In this document: in pieces, positions 39,598 to 48,938 of the stretch
Layout: every line of letters begins with the position of its first letter
How positions within the stretch are numbered: position 1 is the first letter of the stretch
From: Candidatus Thiodiazotropha endolucinida
GTDB lineage: Bacteria > Pseudomonadota > Gammaproteobacteria > Chromatiales > Chromatiaceae
NCBI RefSeq assembly: GCF_001715975.1
Contig: NZ_MARB01000005.1
Location: 124,001-188,000 of the forward strand
Length of the DNA: 64,000 nucleotides
Reading direction: 5' to 3'
The notes under the pieces: model-generated
What the model saw: the letters and a program-made list of their open reading frames with translations, nothing else
Database searches by the model: none
What the model was told of the DNA's origin: nothing
Program-made: the position numbers and the translations under genes

Positions 39598-40779
39598 ATG
39601 TCTTTCATCAAGTTGACCGACCTCGACCTTGCCGGCAAGCGTATCTTGATTCGCGCCGATCTCAATGTTCCCGTCAAAGACGGTAAAGTCACGTCGGATG
39701 CCCGAATTACCGCCTCCATGCCCACAATCGAGCACTGCGTAAAATCGGGTGCCAGGGTACAGGTGATGTCTCATCGCGGTCGCCCCACGGAGGGAGAGGT
39801 GGATGCCGAGAACTCCATGCAGCCGATTGCCGATGACATGAGCGCCAAGCTCGGTAAGACGGTCCGTCTGGTCAAGGATTATCTGCAGAGCGCGCCCGAG
39901 GTGGCGGAAGGCGAGGTGGTGCTGTTTGAGAACGTCCGTTTCAACAGTGGTGAGAAGAAAGACAACGAGGAGCTGGCAAAGAAGTATGCCGCCCTCTGCG
40001 ACGTCTTCGTGATGGATGCCTTCGGCACCGCCCACCGCGCCCAGGCCTCCACCCATGGTGCCGGCAAGTTCGCGCCGACAGCCTGTGCCGGCCTGTTGCT
40101 GGCCGACGAGCTGGATAATCTCGCCAAGGCGCTGGCCAACCCTGCCCGGCCGATGGTGGCGATTGTGGGAGGTTCCAAGGTCTCCACCAAGCTAACCGTG
40201 CTCGAGGCTCTGTCAGAAAAGGTGGATCAACTGGTGGTGGGTGGCGGTATTGCCAATACCTTCCTCAAGGCGACCGGGCACAACGTGGGAAAATCCCTGT
40301 GCGAGGACGACCTGGTGCCGACAGCGCAGGCATTGATCGAAAAGATGAAGTCGCGCGGTGCGAATATTCCGATTGCCACAGATGTGGTGGTAGGCAAAAA
40401 CTTTGCGGAAGATGAGCCTGCCGTATTGAAGTCAGCGGGTGAGGTCGAAGACGATGAAATGATCTTCGACATCGGACCGGATAGCGCCAATGAACTGGCT
40501 GATATCATCAAACAGGCCGGCACCATCGTCTGGAATGGACCGGTTGGCGTTTTCGAGTTCGATCAGTTTGGCGAGGGTACCAAAACCGTATCCATGGCGA
40601 TAGCCGATTCCGACGGTTTCTCCCTGGCCGGTGGTGGCGACACCATTGCCGCCATTCAAAAGTACGACATATATGAGAAGGTTTCTTATATCTCCACAGC
40701 GGGTGGCGCCTTTCTTGAATACCTGGAAGGTAAGACTCTGCCTGCGGTGGCAATGCTTGAAGCGCGTGCAGCTGAGTAA
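39598..40779 (+). CDS. pgk: Phosphoglycerate kinase
   Basis: This two-domain kinase of 393 residues interconverts 1,3-bisphosphoglycerate and ATP with 3-phosphoglycerate and ADP. The N-terminal substrate-binding segment is [13 protein letters not shown], then SHRGRP. The C-terminal nucleotide region includes [18 protein letters not shown] and GGGDT. TAGGAG precedes the ATG. The gene lies between gap and pyk in the same direction with gaps of 160 and 76 bases; the latter has a 7-bp hairpin (40799-40820). Confidence 0.97.
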   Translation: MSFIKLTDLDLAGKRILIRADLNVPVKDGKVTSDARITASMPTIEHCVKSGARVQVMSHRGRPTEGEVDAENSMQPIADDMSAKLGKTVRLVKDYLQSAPEVAEGEVVLFENVRFNSGEKKDNEELAKKYAALCDVFVMDAFGTAHRAQASTHGAGKFAPTACAGLLLADELDNLAKALANPARPMVAIVGGSKVSTKLTVLEALSEKVDQLVVGGGIANTFLKATGHNVGKSLCEDDLVPTAQALIEKMKSRGANIPIATDVVVGKNFAEDEPAVLKSAGEVEDDEMIFDIGPDSANELADIIKQAGTIVWNGPVGVFEFDQFGEGTKTVSMAIADSDGFSLAGGGDTIAAIQKYDIYEKVSYISTAGGAFLEYLEGKTLPAVAMLEARAAE

Positions 40780-40855
40780 CTGGAGCATCGATCGAAAACG
40801 GTTGAGCAGCGGTTCAGCCGGTTTATTCATGCGTTGAGCATGTAGCTGGATTTTT

Positions 40856-42313
40856 ATGCCAAGACGAACAAAAATTGTTGCAACCCTGGGACCGGCGACG
40901 GATGATCCAAAGATCCTTGACGACATCATCCATGCAGGGGTGGATGTGGTTCGCCTCAATCTATCCCATGATCATCATGATGCCCAGCGCCAGCGGGCTG
41001 AGAGGATACGTAATCGGGCACGTGCCTGTGGACGGCAGATTGGTGTTTTGGCCGATCTGCAAGGACCGAAGATACGTATCGGCCGATTCAAGGCGGGTGC
41101 AATCAATCTGAGTGAAGACGACATATTCATGCTCGATGCCGACTGTGCACTGGATGCAGGTGATCAGCAGCGGGTCGGATTGACCTACCCGCAACTGGTA
41201 GGGGATGTCGCGCGTGGCGATACCCTGTTATTGGATGATGGCGCAATTGTGCTCTGGGTCTCCGATGTGGAAGGTAACGTGATTCGTTGCAAGGTGATTG
41301 TCGGTGGCAGGCTTTCCAACAACAAGGGCATCAACAAGCAGGGCGGCGGGCTTTCTGCGCCGGCATTGACCGACAAGGACAGGAACGATATCAGATTTGC
41401 GGCAGAAATCGATGTCGACTATCTTGCCGTCTCCTTTGTACGTAATGGAGAGGACGTGAAGGAGGCGCGCCGTCTCTTGGATGAGGCGGGTGGGACCGGC
41501 GGCATCATCGCCAAGATCGAGCGTGCCGAGGCACTGGACAGTATCGAGGAGATTATCAAGTCTTCCGATGCCATTATGGTTGCCCGTGGCGACCTGGGTG
41601 TTGAGATCGGCGATGCGGAGCTGCCAGCGGTGCAGAAGGAGCTGATCAAGACCGCGCGCGGGATGAATTGCGTGGTTATCACCGCCACCCAGATGATGCA
41701 GTCGATGATCGAGAATCCCATACCTACGCGGGCCGAAGTGTTCGATGTGGCGAATGCGGTCATGGATGGCACCGATGCAGTGATGCTCTCTGCCGAAACC
41801 TCTGTGGGCAAGTATCCGCACAAGGTCATCGAAGCGATGGACCGGGTCTGTTCAGAGGCGGAAAAACATCAAACCGCACGACGTTCGCATCATAGGATCG
41901 ATAGTGTGTTTGGCCGTGTCGACGAATCGATCGCGATGGCGACCATGTATACTGCCAATCACTTGGGTGTGAAAGGGATCGCCGCACTGACGGAATCGGG
42001 CTCCACAGTGAAATGGATGTCTCGTATCAGTTCCGATATTCCCATTTATGCTTTGACGCGTCATGTGCGTACAAGACGCAAGGTCACCCTCTACCGTGGT
42101 GTCTATCCGGTGAGTTTTGACGTTGCGAGTACAAATGTCGATAAGGTGAACGAAGAAGTGATCGATGAACTGCTGAGACGCGGTGAAGTTCGTGAAGGTG
42201 ACTTGGTGATTATCACTAAGGGTGATCGCTCCGGTGTGGAGGGTCAAACCAATATTATGAAAGTGATGCGCGTCGGTGAGCATGTTCTCGCTGAAGACAC
42301 GATTAAAAGGTGA
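40856..42313 (+). CDS. pyk: Pyruvate kinase
   Basis: This enzyme of 485 residues converts phosphoenolpyruvate and ADP to pyruvate and ATP. The N-terminus RRTKIVATLGPATDDP, the segment IGVLADLQGPKIRIG and the active-site signature IIAKIERAEALD are typical. So are MVARGDLGVEIG and VITATQMMQSMI. The C-terminal allosteric domain is present at normal length. Finding pyruvate kinase inside a Calvin/glycolysis cluster shows the row serves central carbon metabolism in both directions. A hairpin overlaps the stop. Confidence 0.96.
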   Translation: MPRRTKIVATLGPATDDPKILDDIIHAGVDVVRLNLSHDHHDAQRQRAERIRNRARACGRQIGVLADLQGPKIRIGRFKAGAINLSEDDIFMLDADCALDAGDQQRVGLTYPQLVGDVARGDTLLLDDGAIVLWVSDVEGNVIRCKVIVGGRLSNNKGINKQGGGLSAPALTDKDRNDIRFAAEIDVDYLAVSFVRNGEDVKEARRLLDEAGGTGGIIAKIERAEALDSIEEIIKSSDAIMVARGDLGVEIGDAELPAVQKELIKTARGMNCVVITATQMMQSMIENPIPTRAEVFDVANAVMDGTDAVMLSAETSVGKYPHKVIEAMDRVCSEAEKHQTARRSHHRIDSVFGRVDESIAMATMYTANHLGVKGIAALTESGSTVKWMSRISSDIPIYALTRHVRTRRKVTLYRGVYPVSFDVASTNVDKVNEEVIDELLRRGEVREGDLVIITKGDRSGVEGQTNIMKVMRVGEHVLAEDTIKR

Positions 42314-42331
42314 CCCCGCCTGGCGGGGTCA
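42311..42331 (+). other. Hairpin overlapping the pyk stop codon
   Basis: TGACCCCGC-CTG-GCGGGGTCA is a perfect 9-bp stem that starts at the pyk TGA itself. No T run follows. It may stabilise the pyk message and reduce readthrough into fba. Confidence 0.55.
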
Positions 42332-42375
42332 TCGACAGTTGAAATTACTATAGACACATAACCAAGGAGGCTATC

Positions 42376-43440
42376 ATGGCTCTGATATCCCTGCGCCAAC
42401 TTCTCGACCATGCTGCGGAAAACGGCTACGGTTTACCGGCGTTCAATGTCAACAATATGGAACAGGTGCATGCCATCATGCAGGCTGCTGACGCGGCCAA
42501 AAGCCCTGTAATCCTGCAGGGTTCCGCCGGAGCTCGCTCCTATGCGGGAGAACCTTTCCTGCGTCACCTGATCATCGCCGCAACTGAGATGTATCCGCAC
42601 ATCCCGGTCTGTATGCACCAGGATCACGGTACATCACCCTCAGTCTGCCTGCGTTCCATTCAATCGGGCTTCTCTTCAGTTATGATGGACGGATCATTGA
42701 TGAGCGACGGCAAAACACCCTCGTCATACGAATACAATGTGGATGTGACCAAAACCGTGGTCGCAATGGCCCACGCCGGTGGCGTCTCCGTTGAGGGCGA
42801 ACTCGGTTGTCTGGGATCCCTTGAAACCGGTCAGGCCGGTGAAGAGGATGGCGTGGGTGCCGAGGGCACGCTCGATCACAGCCAGCTGTTGACCGATCCC
42901 GATGAAGCGGCCGATTTCGTCAAGAAGACAGGTGTGGACGCCCTGGCGATTGCGATTGGGACATCCCACGGCGCCTACAAGTTCACCCGCCCCCCCACCG
43001 GCGATATCCTGGCCATCGATCGGGTGAAGGAGATCCATGCGCGTATTCCTGACACCCATCTGGTCATGCACGGTTCCTCTTCGGTGCCGCAGGACTGGCT
43101 GGCGATCATCAATGAGTATGGCGGCGATATGGGTGAGACCTATGGCGTGCCCGTGGAGGAGATCGCCGAAGGTATCAAGCATGGTGTACGCAAGGTCAAT
43201 ATTGACACCGATCTGCGCATGGCATCGACCGGTTCTATCCGTAAGCATCTGCACGACAACAGGTCCAACTTCGATCCGCGGAAGTTCCTCAAGGAAGCCA
43301 CCAAGGCGATGTCGGAGATCTGTAAGGCGCGTTATGAAGCCTTTGGCTCGGTAGGTATGGCTGACAAGATCGTACCGATCTCACTGGAAGATATGCAAAA
43401 TCGTTATGAGAGCGGCGAACTCGACCCTAAGGTCAACTGA
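42376..43440 (+). CDS. fba: Class II fructose-bisphosphate aldolase, Calvin-cycle subtype
   Basis: This zinc-dependent aldolase of 354 residues forms or cleaves fructose-1,6-bisphosphate (and, in the Calvin cycle, sedoheptulose-1,7-bisphosphate). Zinc ligands lie in CMHQDHG and in the later [10 protein letters not shown] segment. VEGELGCLG and [13 protein letters not shown] are catalytic-domain blocks. The sequence resembles the Calvin subtype (CbbA-like) more than the E. coli FbaA type. AAGGAGG sits at a good distance from the ATG. It is the last gene of the row, closed by a terminator-like hairpin. Confidence 0.95.
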   Translation: MALISLRQLLDHAAENGYGLPAFNVNNMEQVHAIMQAADAAKSPVILQGSAGARSYAGEPFLRHLIIAATEMYPHIPVCMHQDHGTSPSVCLRSIQSGFSSVMMDGSLMSDGKTPSSYEYNVDVTKTVVAMAHAGGVSVEGELGCLGSLETGQAGEEDGVGAEGTLDHSQLLTDPDEAADFVKKTGVDALAIAIGTSHGAYKFTRPPTGDILAIDRVKEIHARIPDTHLVMHGSSSVPQDWLAIINEYGGDMGETYGVPVEEIAEGIKHGVRKVNIDTDLRMASTGSIRKHLHDNRSNFDPRKFLKEATKAMSEICKARYEAFGSVGMADKIVPISLEDMQNRYESGELDPKVN

Positions 43441-43468
43441 TCCGGTTGAGCGGTGAGTCAGGAAATAA

Positions 43469-43490
43469 AAAGGGGGCGAAAGCCCCCTTT
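43469..43490. terminator. Terminator between fba and glutaredoxin gene
   Basis: AAAGGGGGC-GAAA-GCCCCCTTT is a perfect 9-bp stem closed by a stable GAAA tetraloop. A-rich on the left and T-rich on the right, it can serve both converging genes, although each U run is short. Confidence 0.75.
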
Positions 43491-43523
43491 GTCATTCTGC
43501 TGTGACGTAGCTACGTCTCGCCC

Positions 43524-43787
43524 CTATAACAAGCCTTCTCTCTGCAGTACTTTCTTGAGTTGATTGGGATTGAAGCCGACAAACTTATTACTTCCGATAA
43601 CGATCAGAGGTACGGTTTGCCCACCGATCTCAAAAAACTGTTTCTGCATTTTTCCAGGTTTGCCCACATTGAAGTCTAAAAAAGGAACCTTATTCCTCTT
43701 TAGCCAACGTTTCAGATGCTGGCAATGGGGGCATCTCAGCGTGGTATAGATGACCACCCTGGCGGATTTAATATTGATTGCTGTCAT
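43524..43787 (-). CDS. Glutaredoxin-like protein, CPHC active site
   Basis: A small thioredoxin-fold protein of about 87 residues. VVIYTTLRCPHCQHLKRWL contains a two-cysteine CPHC centre near the N-terminus. The TVPLIVIGS segment carries the cis-proline, and the glutaredoxin-like glycine pair typical after it is replaced by VGFNP. It probably reduces disulfides or mixed glutathione disulfides. I use ATG 43787; a TTG nine bases further up would also be in frame. No clear ribosome site is seen for either start. It is convergent with fba. Confidence 0.82.
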   Translation of the reverse strand: MTAINIKSARVVIYTTLRCPHCQHLKRWLKRNKVPFLDFNVGKPGKMQKQFFEIGGQTVPLIVIGSNKFVGFNPNQLKKVLQREGLL

Positions 43788-43933
43788 ACCAGACAAAATT
43801 TATACCACAATAGCTGAATCAGTTGATTCCGTCTCAATCACAATCATGCAACAAACAGTTACCTTGGTTATTAATAGAATCGGCAAGACAACATAAAAAT
43901 TGAAGCCCGGTACGAACAAAATTCGCTATTGAG

Positions 43934-44839
43934 CTACTCCTCTCGCCAATCGCCAGTCAGGCGCTTTTCCGCTTCATTGTATTTTTCCGCTGTTTTATCA
44001 ATTACCTCTTGGGGTAGCTCAGGTCCGGGTGGCGTCTTATCCCAGTCGAGTGTCTCCAGATAGTCTCTTACGAACTGCTTGTCGAAGCTGGGAGGACTGC
44101 ATCCCGGGCGATAAGAGCTTGCCGGCCAGAATCGGGATGAATCCGGCGTCAACACTTCATCGATAAGATGGACCCTGCCCTGAGCATCCAAACCGAACTC
44201 AAATTTCGTGTCCGCGATGATAATACCCCTTTCAAGGGCATAGTCAGCCGCCTGTCTGTAGATATCCAGACTCAGATCTCTAACCTGACAGGCAACATCC
44301 TTTCCTAACAGCGCCTCAGCCTGCTCGAATGAGATATTCATATCATGATCCCCAACCTCCGCCTTCGTTGAAGGGGTGAAGATTGGTTCCGGGAGCCTGG
44401 CGGCCTGTTGCAACCCTTCAGGCAGGGATATGCCGCATACACTTCCGTTCTGTTGGTAGTCCTTCCAGCCGGATCCTATCAGGTAGCCCCTGACGATTGC
44501 TTCAACCGGCAGTGGTTTTAGCTTGCGCGCCAGTATCCATCGATCCCCTAGAATCTCACGCTGTCGTGGGTCTGTTACAATCTTCTCCAGCGGGATATCC
44601 TTGAGATGGTTGGGTACGATGTGGCGGGTGCGATTGAACCAAAAGTTGGCTACTCTGGTCAGTACTTCCCCCTTGCCGGGTATGGGTTGAGGCAATACGA
44701 CATCAAACGCTGAGAGTCGATCTGTAGTGACAATAAGCAGGTGATCCTCATCCGCTTCATAGATATCGCGAACCTTGCCGCGATTGAGTAACTTCAGGTT
44801 AAGATCGGACTCGAACAGCGTATTGCTAACATTATTCAT
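43934..44839 (-). CDS. purC: SAICAR synthetase PurC
   Basis: This enzyme of 301 residues, in the longer purC form, joins CAIR and aspartate in purine synthesis, using [30 protein letters not shown] and [18 protein letters not shown] are the ATP and substrate sites. [12 protein letters not shown] and [15 protein letters not shown] are also conserved. The ATG at 44839 gives a normal N-terminus. No purine regulator site or riboswitch is visible in the 149 bases upstream. It is a single gene with no obvious operon partner. Confidence 0.95.
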   Translation of the reverse strand: MNNVSNTLFESDLNLKLLNRGKVRDIYEADEDHLLIVTTDRLSAFDVVLPQPIPGKGEVLTRVANFWFNRTRHIVPNHLKDIPLEKIVTDPRQREILGDRWILARKLKPLPVEAIVRGYLIGSGWKDYQQNGSVCGISLPEGLQQAARLPEPIFTPSTKAEVGDHDMNISFEQAEALLGKDVACQVRDLSLDIYRQAADYALERGIIIADTKFEFGLDAQGRVHLIDEVLTPDSSRFWPASSYRPGCSPPSFDKQFVRDYLETLDWDKTPPGPELPQEVIDKTAEKYNEAEKRLTGDWREE

Positions 44840-44988
44840 ATCACAAGCCGGGGATGTAAAATTCCATTATACCCAATGCTGTTATAAGCCCTAATAAAAA
44901 ATGACAATATCGTAACAATTGGTCAATAGCCCGACAGTGACATCTCAAGGTACTTCAATCAAAGCTCACACATGACATAATCCATCAC

Positions 44989-45444
44989 ATGAACATAGTA
45001 TCTTCCGTGGATGAACAGAATGCTTATCTGCAAGCCTTCAGGGGGAGTTTCACTTCAACCCTCAGATGGCATCAGTTGGATGCCTTGTGGCAGGTATTGA
45101 AAGAGGATGCCGCTGGTGGGTGGTATATCTATGCCATAGGCGAGCCGCCACCGACCTCCATCGCTGACGCCAATATGGTTCTCAAGTTCATCGATAGCAT
45201 CGATGTTCTGTTGCGCAGCGAACATGAAGAAGACTATTGCGGTATCGTCTATGCGGACGATCTCGATCAACCCGGTTTCATCAAAATCTATGATCCCAAT
45301 AATCTGGGCGTCTCCTGTGGATATAGCGACAACCCGCCACTGCCCGGTTGGGTATTGAGCAAGCTTCCTCCCATCGATCTGCCTGGCACGATGGTGCCGA
45401 AGAATCGCAAACGATGGTGGCAGGCGCTGTGGAGTAAACCCTGA
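44989..45444 (+). CDS. Conserved-looking protein of unknown function, 151 residues
   Basis: A soluble acidic protein with good codon use and several aromatic-rich segments (WYIYAIGEPPP, GFIKIYDPNN, GYSDNPPLPGW). It ends in the basic tail NRKRWWQALWSKP. There is no signal peptide or membrane helix. I do not recognise the family. The ATG at 44989 is not preceded by a strong ribosome site. Its position just upstream of an antitoxin-family gene in the same direction (75-base gap) could mean co-transcription, but its fold does not resemble RES-type or other toxins I know. Confidence 0.7.
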   Translation: MNIVSSVDEQNAYLQAFRGSFTSTLRWHQLDALWQVLKEDAAGGWYIYAIGEPPPTSIADANMVLKFIDSIDVLLRSEHEEDYCGIVYADDLDQPGFIKIYDPNNLGVSCGYSDNPPLPGWVLSKLPPIDLPGTMVPKNRKRWWQALWSKP

Positions 45445-45518
45445 ATTATTTCGGGGTTTATGCAGGCAAATCGTGCTATTCTCCTTAACCAAGTAATTTT
45501 GTGGGGAATTGGTGGGCT

Positions 45519-45956
45519 ATGGCAACTACTCAAGATATCAGTACAGGCAGGACCTTGAATGACCGACTGGCCATTACTCGGGGTGTGATGAATATGTTCG
45601 AGAACTGGGGTCTGCACGCTGAAGAGATGATGGCGCTGTTGAATTTAGAGGGAAAGGCACGCCATTTTACACAGTATCGCCACAACAAACCGCTACCGGA
45701 TACCCCTGATGTCATGAGACGGGTGGAATATCTTGTGCGTATCGATGATGCGCTGCGTACGACCTATCCCTCCAATCCGAGCATGGGCAAACGCTGGCTG
45801 CGCCAGCGTAGCCACAAATTCAACAAGCACTCTCCACTGTCGATGATGATCGGCGATGGAGAGCAGGGCATGATCTATGTGCTCTCCAGGCTGGACTGTA
45901 CATTCGCCTGGGACCAGAGCGGATCAATACCCAGTTCCAGGAGTTTAGAGTGTTGA
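45519..45956 (+). CDS. MbcA/ParS/Xre-type antitoxin-family protein (DUF2384 domain)
   Basis: 145 residues. The first half is helical and resembles the Xre-like dimerisation part. The second half, with SPLSMMIGDGEQGMIYVLSRLD, is the DUF2384 toxin-binding domain found in MbcA and ParS antitoxins. Partners are normally RES-domain NAD-degrading toxins encoded directly downstream. Here the next downstream gene is a reverse-strand metallo-hydrolase and the upstream gene is of unknown fold, so this appears to be an orphan. Such orphans are common in gammaproteobacteria and may act as regulators. The start is ATG 45519; GTG 45501 is in frame. Confidence 0.78.
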   Translation: MATTQDISTGRTLNDRLAITRGVMNMFENWGLHAEEMMALLNLEGKARHFTQYRHNKPLPDTPDVMRRVEYLVRIDDALRTTYPSNPSMGKRWLRQRSHKFNKHSPLSMMIGDGEQGMIYVLSRLDCTFAWDQSGSIPSSRSLEC

Positions 45957-46108
45957 GTTTTTAGTTTTGAATAGAGGGTTCGCTTCGCTCAATACGTTTT
46001 AGGTTTTCAGATCCCCGCCTTCTTGCGGAAGATGGTGCATTGGATTAGTGTTAACAGGCCCTAGAAGAGACTAAGGAAAGCCAGGCGTGGCCCAGAAAAC
46101 TCAACACT
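45949..46108. repeat. 160-bp segment flanked by perfect 13-bp inverted repeats
   Basis: AGTGTTGAGTTTT at 45949-45961 and AAAACTCAACACT at 46096-46108 are exact inverted repeats. The left one starts inside the last codons of the antitoxin-family gene. The enclosed DNA has no gene, but contains a small CCGC-GCGG hairpin and a CTAG-ended repeat (46048-46064). The arrangement fits a small non-autonomous element or nested remnants of two elements. Confidence 0.5.
46048..46064 (+). repeat. Copy 2 of dispersed CTAG-ended repeat
   Basis: GTGTTAACAGGCCCTAG matches the reverse complement of copy 1 at 16 of 17 positions and shares TTAACAGGCCCTAG exactly with copy 3 (57063-57079). It sits inside the 160-bp inverted-repeat segment. 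Confidence 0.45.
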
Positions 46109-46129
46109 CAAGACTTTCCATTGTCCGTA

Positions 46130-47089
46130 CTATGCCTGCTCCAGGCGAGTCAGCCATACATCAAGACCCTGGGCGTCCAACTTCAGATCCATTGACATCC
46201 GTTGTTCAATGATTTCGGGAGATTGGCGACAGCCATGGGCCTTGAGTTCATCCATCATCCAATCCTTCAAGCTGTTGCGAATATCCGCAACCCGCTCCTC
46301 CCCGGGGTTCGCACTGGATGCCCTGGCGATGGCTGCGAACTCTTCAATATATCGGCTCAGCTTTTCAGCCATCTCCTTTGGCCTCCCGATTTCACCGTAA
46401 TGGGTCAGATAGATGCGCTCAGGTGACAGTGTAATCAATCGCTCCAGCGTGTTTTGCCATGCTTCTGGATCGAATTGCACAGGGGTTGTTGTCGGCATGA
46501 TGAAGTGGCCGTGCTCGGTGTCGAATTCCCGGTATGACAGGCCGAAGGTGTCGCCGGTGAACATTGCCTGGCCCATGGCGTCGTAGACACAGAAATGGTG
46601 TCGGGCATGCCCGGGAGTATCCAATATCAACAACTCCCTGTTGCCGAAGCTCAGGCGCGTGTTATCCGGTGCTTCGATGACACGCTCTTTGGGGATGGAT
46701 GTCAACTTGCCGAACTGTCGCTCGAATTGTTCCTCGCCATAGACCGCAGTTGCACCGGCGATCAATTTCGAGGGATCGATCATGTGTTTGGCGCCATAGG
46801 GGTGGATTACGAGGGATGCGTTGGGCAACCTGCGCATCAGTTCCCCGGCACCGCCGGCATGATCGAGGTGCACATGAGTCGGTATGACATATTTTACCTG
46901 TGATGGCTGTATCCCTTTCGCCTTCAGGACATCCATGAGATAGGGGACAGTATGACTGGTTCCGGTATCTATAAATACCGCTTCACCCTCGGATTCCACG
47001 AGATAACAGGCAGCCAGTTCGGGCCGTTGATAATGGGTGTCTATACAGGTTATATGATTCGCATACTCTATGATGTCGAGTTCCGGCAT
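46130..47089 (-). CDS. Metallo-beta-lactamase-fold hydrolase
   Basis: A protein of 319 residues with the metal-binding signature THVHLDHAGG (H72, H74, D76, H77). Further ligands occur at DTPGHARHHF (His) and FTGDTFG (Asp), so a two-metal centre is complete. The C-terminal extension of about 90 residues is helical. The overall layout resembles glyoxalase II-like and related thioester or lactone hydrolases, but the substrate cannot be named. There is no signal peptide, so it is cytoplasmic. plsY lies eight bases upstream on the same strand, so the two are likely co-transcribed. Confidence 0.88.
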   Translation of the reverse strand: MPELDIIEYANHITCIDTHYQRPELAACYLVESEGEAVFIDTGTSHTVPYLMDVLKAKGIQPSQVKYVIPTHVHLDHAGGAGELMRRLPNASLVIHPYGAKHMIDPSKLIAGATAVYGEEQFERQFGKLTSIPKERVIEAPDNTRLSFGNRELLILDTPGHARHHFCVYDAMGQAMFTGDTFGLSYREFDTEHGHFIMPTTTPVQFDPEAWQNTLERLITLSPERIYLTHYGEIGRPKEMAEKLSRYIEEFAAIARASSANPGEERVADIRNSLKDWMMDELKAHGCRQSPEIIEQRMSMDLKLDAQGLDVWLTRLEQA

Positions 47090-47097
47090 CGCGCCAC

Positions 47098-47706
47098 CTA
47101 TTTGTCTTCACTGTTATCTTGATTGGCAATGGTCCCTTCCGCACCCTGCAACAGGTTTTGAATATTGGATCGGTGGCGCCAAAACAGAATCGACGACATT
47201 ACGATCTGCATCACCACCAGTTCGGTCTCTGGCCAGATCACCCAGACTATCAACGGTGCCAGCGCCATTGAGACAAGCGCTGAGAGTGAAGAGATATTGA
47301 CCACTTTTGCAATGAACAACCAGATCAAAGCAACCGCCAATCCGATCCCCCAATGGAGACCGAATTGCACACCCAGGGCGGTTGCAACCCCTTTACCGCC
47401 TTTAAATCTGAAAAATAAGGGATAGAGATGACCGAGAAAGGCCGCCATACCGGTCAAGGCGAGTACCAGTGCAGAGGCGCCTAGCAGATGAGCCGCAACC
47501 ATTGGCAGCAATCCCTTCAGTGAATCACCGAGCAGGGTTATGGCTGCCGCCTTTTTGCCACCGATACGCAGTACATTGGTGGCACCCGGATTATTCGATC
47601 CCTGACTTCTCGGATCGGGCAATCCCATGATGCGGCAGACAATGATGGCGCTCGAAATGGAACCCAGCAGATAGGCGCCAAGTATGAGTAGAGAGTCAGT
47701 GATCAT
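47098..47706 (-). CDS. plsY: Acyl-phosphate:glycerol-3-phosphate acyltransferase PlsY
   Basis: This inner-membrane enzyme of about 202 residues puts the first acyl chain on glycerol-3-phosphate in phospholipid synthesis. Five membrane helices are visible. The three conserved motifs are present: GSNNPGATNVLR, FRFKGGKGVATALG and the cytosolic RHRSNIQNLL segment. I start at ATG 47706 (MITDSLLILGAYLLGSI); an upstream in-frame TTG at 47739 adds 11 untypical residues. It is divergent from folB. The plsY-folB-folK neighbourhood is common in gammaproteobacteria, usually close to tsaD, which is not seen here. Confidence 0.93.
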   Translation of the reverse strand: MITDSLLILGAYLLGSISSAIIVCRIMGLPDPRSQGSNNPGATNVLRIGGKKAAAITLLGDSLKGLLPMVAAHLLGASALVLALTGMAAFLGHLYPLFFRFKGGKGVATALGVQFGLHWGIGLAVALIWLFIAKVVNISSLSALVSMALAPLIVWVIWPETELVVMQIVMSSILFWRHRSNIQNLLQGAEGTIANQDNSEDK

Positions 47707-47969
47707 GTGTACGCTTGAATAATTACACCATTCTGTCAAACGATATGCCCATCGAGATCAGCAGTTGCTGCGCATTGCCTCCGGGCTCTGGCAGATGCAT
47801 GCGTCAGGCTTGATTTGACGGGCTCATGTTGTTACAGAACCGGTTATATTACAAGGTTTAGCCGCTGTTACATGGCTCATACCCTGAACTCTGGCCCTGC
47901 GTGAGGGGTTTGCTCATTGCCTATTCTCCTCTACCATGTGCCATTTACTTACAATATGGCCACATATTT

Positions 47970-48326
47970 ATGGATATAGTCTTCATCCGGGATCTGCGTG
48001 TCGATACCGTGATCGGAATCTATGATTGGGAGCGGAAGATCAGGCAGACAGTGATTTTTGATCTCGAAATGGGTGCCGATATCGCCAAAGCGGCGACCAC
48101 TGATGACATAGAAGATACACTCGATTACAAAGCGGTGAGTAAACGTCTTGTCTCTTATGTCCGAGAGAGCGAATTTCAGCTGGTCGAGACCTTGGCGGAG
48201 CGTTGTGCCGGAATTGTTCTGCAAGAATTCAGGGTGCCCTGGGTTCGTCTGACCCTGAACAAGGTGGGCGCGGTCAGTGCCGCACGGGATGTAGGCGTGA
48301 TAATCGAACGAGGTCACCGTGACTGA
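47970..48326 (+). CDS. folB: Dihydroneopterin aldolase FolB
   Basis: This folate-pathway enzyme of 118 residues cleaves dihydroneopterin to 6-hydroxymethyl-dihydropterin. The N-terminus MDIVFIRDLRVDTVIGIYDWER carries the pterin-binding part, and the conserved VETLAERCAGIVL (Glu) and LNKVGAV segments (lysine) are present. The start is ATG 47970. The longer frame upstream has no family likeness, and the ribosome site is poor. The gene overlaps folK by eight bases, so the two consecutive steps are coupled. Confidence 0.92.
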   Translation: MDIVFIRDLRVDTVIGIYDWERKIRQTVIFDLEMGADIAKAATTDDIEDTLDYKAVSKRLVSYVRESEFQLVETLAERCAGIVLQEFRVPWVRLTLNKVGAVSAARDVGVIIERGHRD

Positions 48327-48825
48327 TCGAGGGAGTGTGCATGCCTGGTTGAGTTTGGGCAGCAATATGGCGCCTGAGAACCATATTCCCCGGGCCCTGC
48401 GCGATCTTGAGGCGCTATTCGGTGAACTGCAGGTCTCCCCTATTTATGAAAGTGAGGCCGTCGGGCTTGAAGGCGATAATTTTCACAACCTGGTTGTGGG
48501 GATCTACACTGACCTTTCACCGAGAGCGCTGGTCGTGGAATTGCGGAAGCTGGAAGCACGTCACGGCAGAAGACGAACACCGGACAGGTTTGCTTCACGA
48601 ACCCTGGATATCGATCTGCTGACCTATGGCGATCAGATTATCGATGATGGGTCGATTCAGTTGCCTCGGGATGAAATCGTGAAATATGCATTCGTCCTGC
48701 TGCCCCTGTCTGATGTGGCGGGTGATGAACTACACCCGCATTCAGGGCGAACTTATAGCCAGTTGTGGGATGCGTTTGACCAGTCGGATCAATCCCTGTG
48801 GCGCGTCGAGGGTCGGGTGCGGTGA
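48319..48825 (+). CDS. folK: 6-hydroxymethyl-dihydropterin pyrophosphokinase FolK
   Basis: This enzyme of 168 residues transfers pyrophosphate from ATP to the product of FolB. AWLSLGSNM at the N-terminus, GDNFHNLVVG and the signature DRFASRTLDIDLLTYG contain the ATP and magnesium sites. The start is GTG 48319, overlapping the folB end. 385 bases with no forward-strand gene follow. Confidence 0.92.
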   Translation: MTDRGSVHAWLSLGSNMAPENHIPRALRDLEALFGELQVSPIYESEAVGLEGDNFHNLVVGIYTDLSPRALVVELRKLEARHGRRRTPDRFASRTLDIDLLTYGDQIIDDGSIQLPRDEIVKYAFVLLPLSDVAGDELHPHSGRTYSQLWDAFDQSDQSLWRVEGRVR

Positions 48826-48903
48826 CGTCGGATCGCTATATGAGCCATGGGGTAAGTCATTGAATATGGCGTCGAGTAATCCTTATATTGCTGTATTATA
48901 AGC

Positions 48904-48938
48904 AAAAAAACCCTGGCACCCTATCCTTGGGCGCCAGG
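48904..48938 (-). terminator. Reverse-strand intrinsic terminator without an annotated gene
   Basis: Read on the reverse strand, CCTGGCGCCC (48938-48929) pairs with GGGTGCCAGG (48921-48912) as a 10-bp stem with one G-T pair and a 7-base loop. Seven T residues follow (48910-48904). On the forward strand no T run follows, so it is oriented to stop transcription coming from the direction of 49 kb. Confidence 0.75.

Noticed and set aside
45519-47089. A toxin-antitoxin pair of the antitoxin-family gene with the metallo-hydrolase
   Set aside because: The hydrolase is on the opposite strand, has a complete metal site typical of housekeeping hydrolases, and is coupled to plsY instead.
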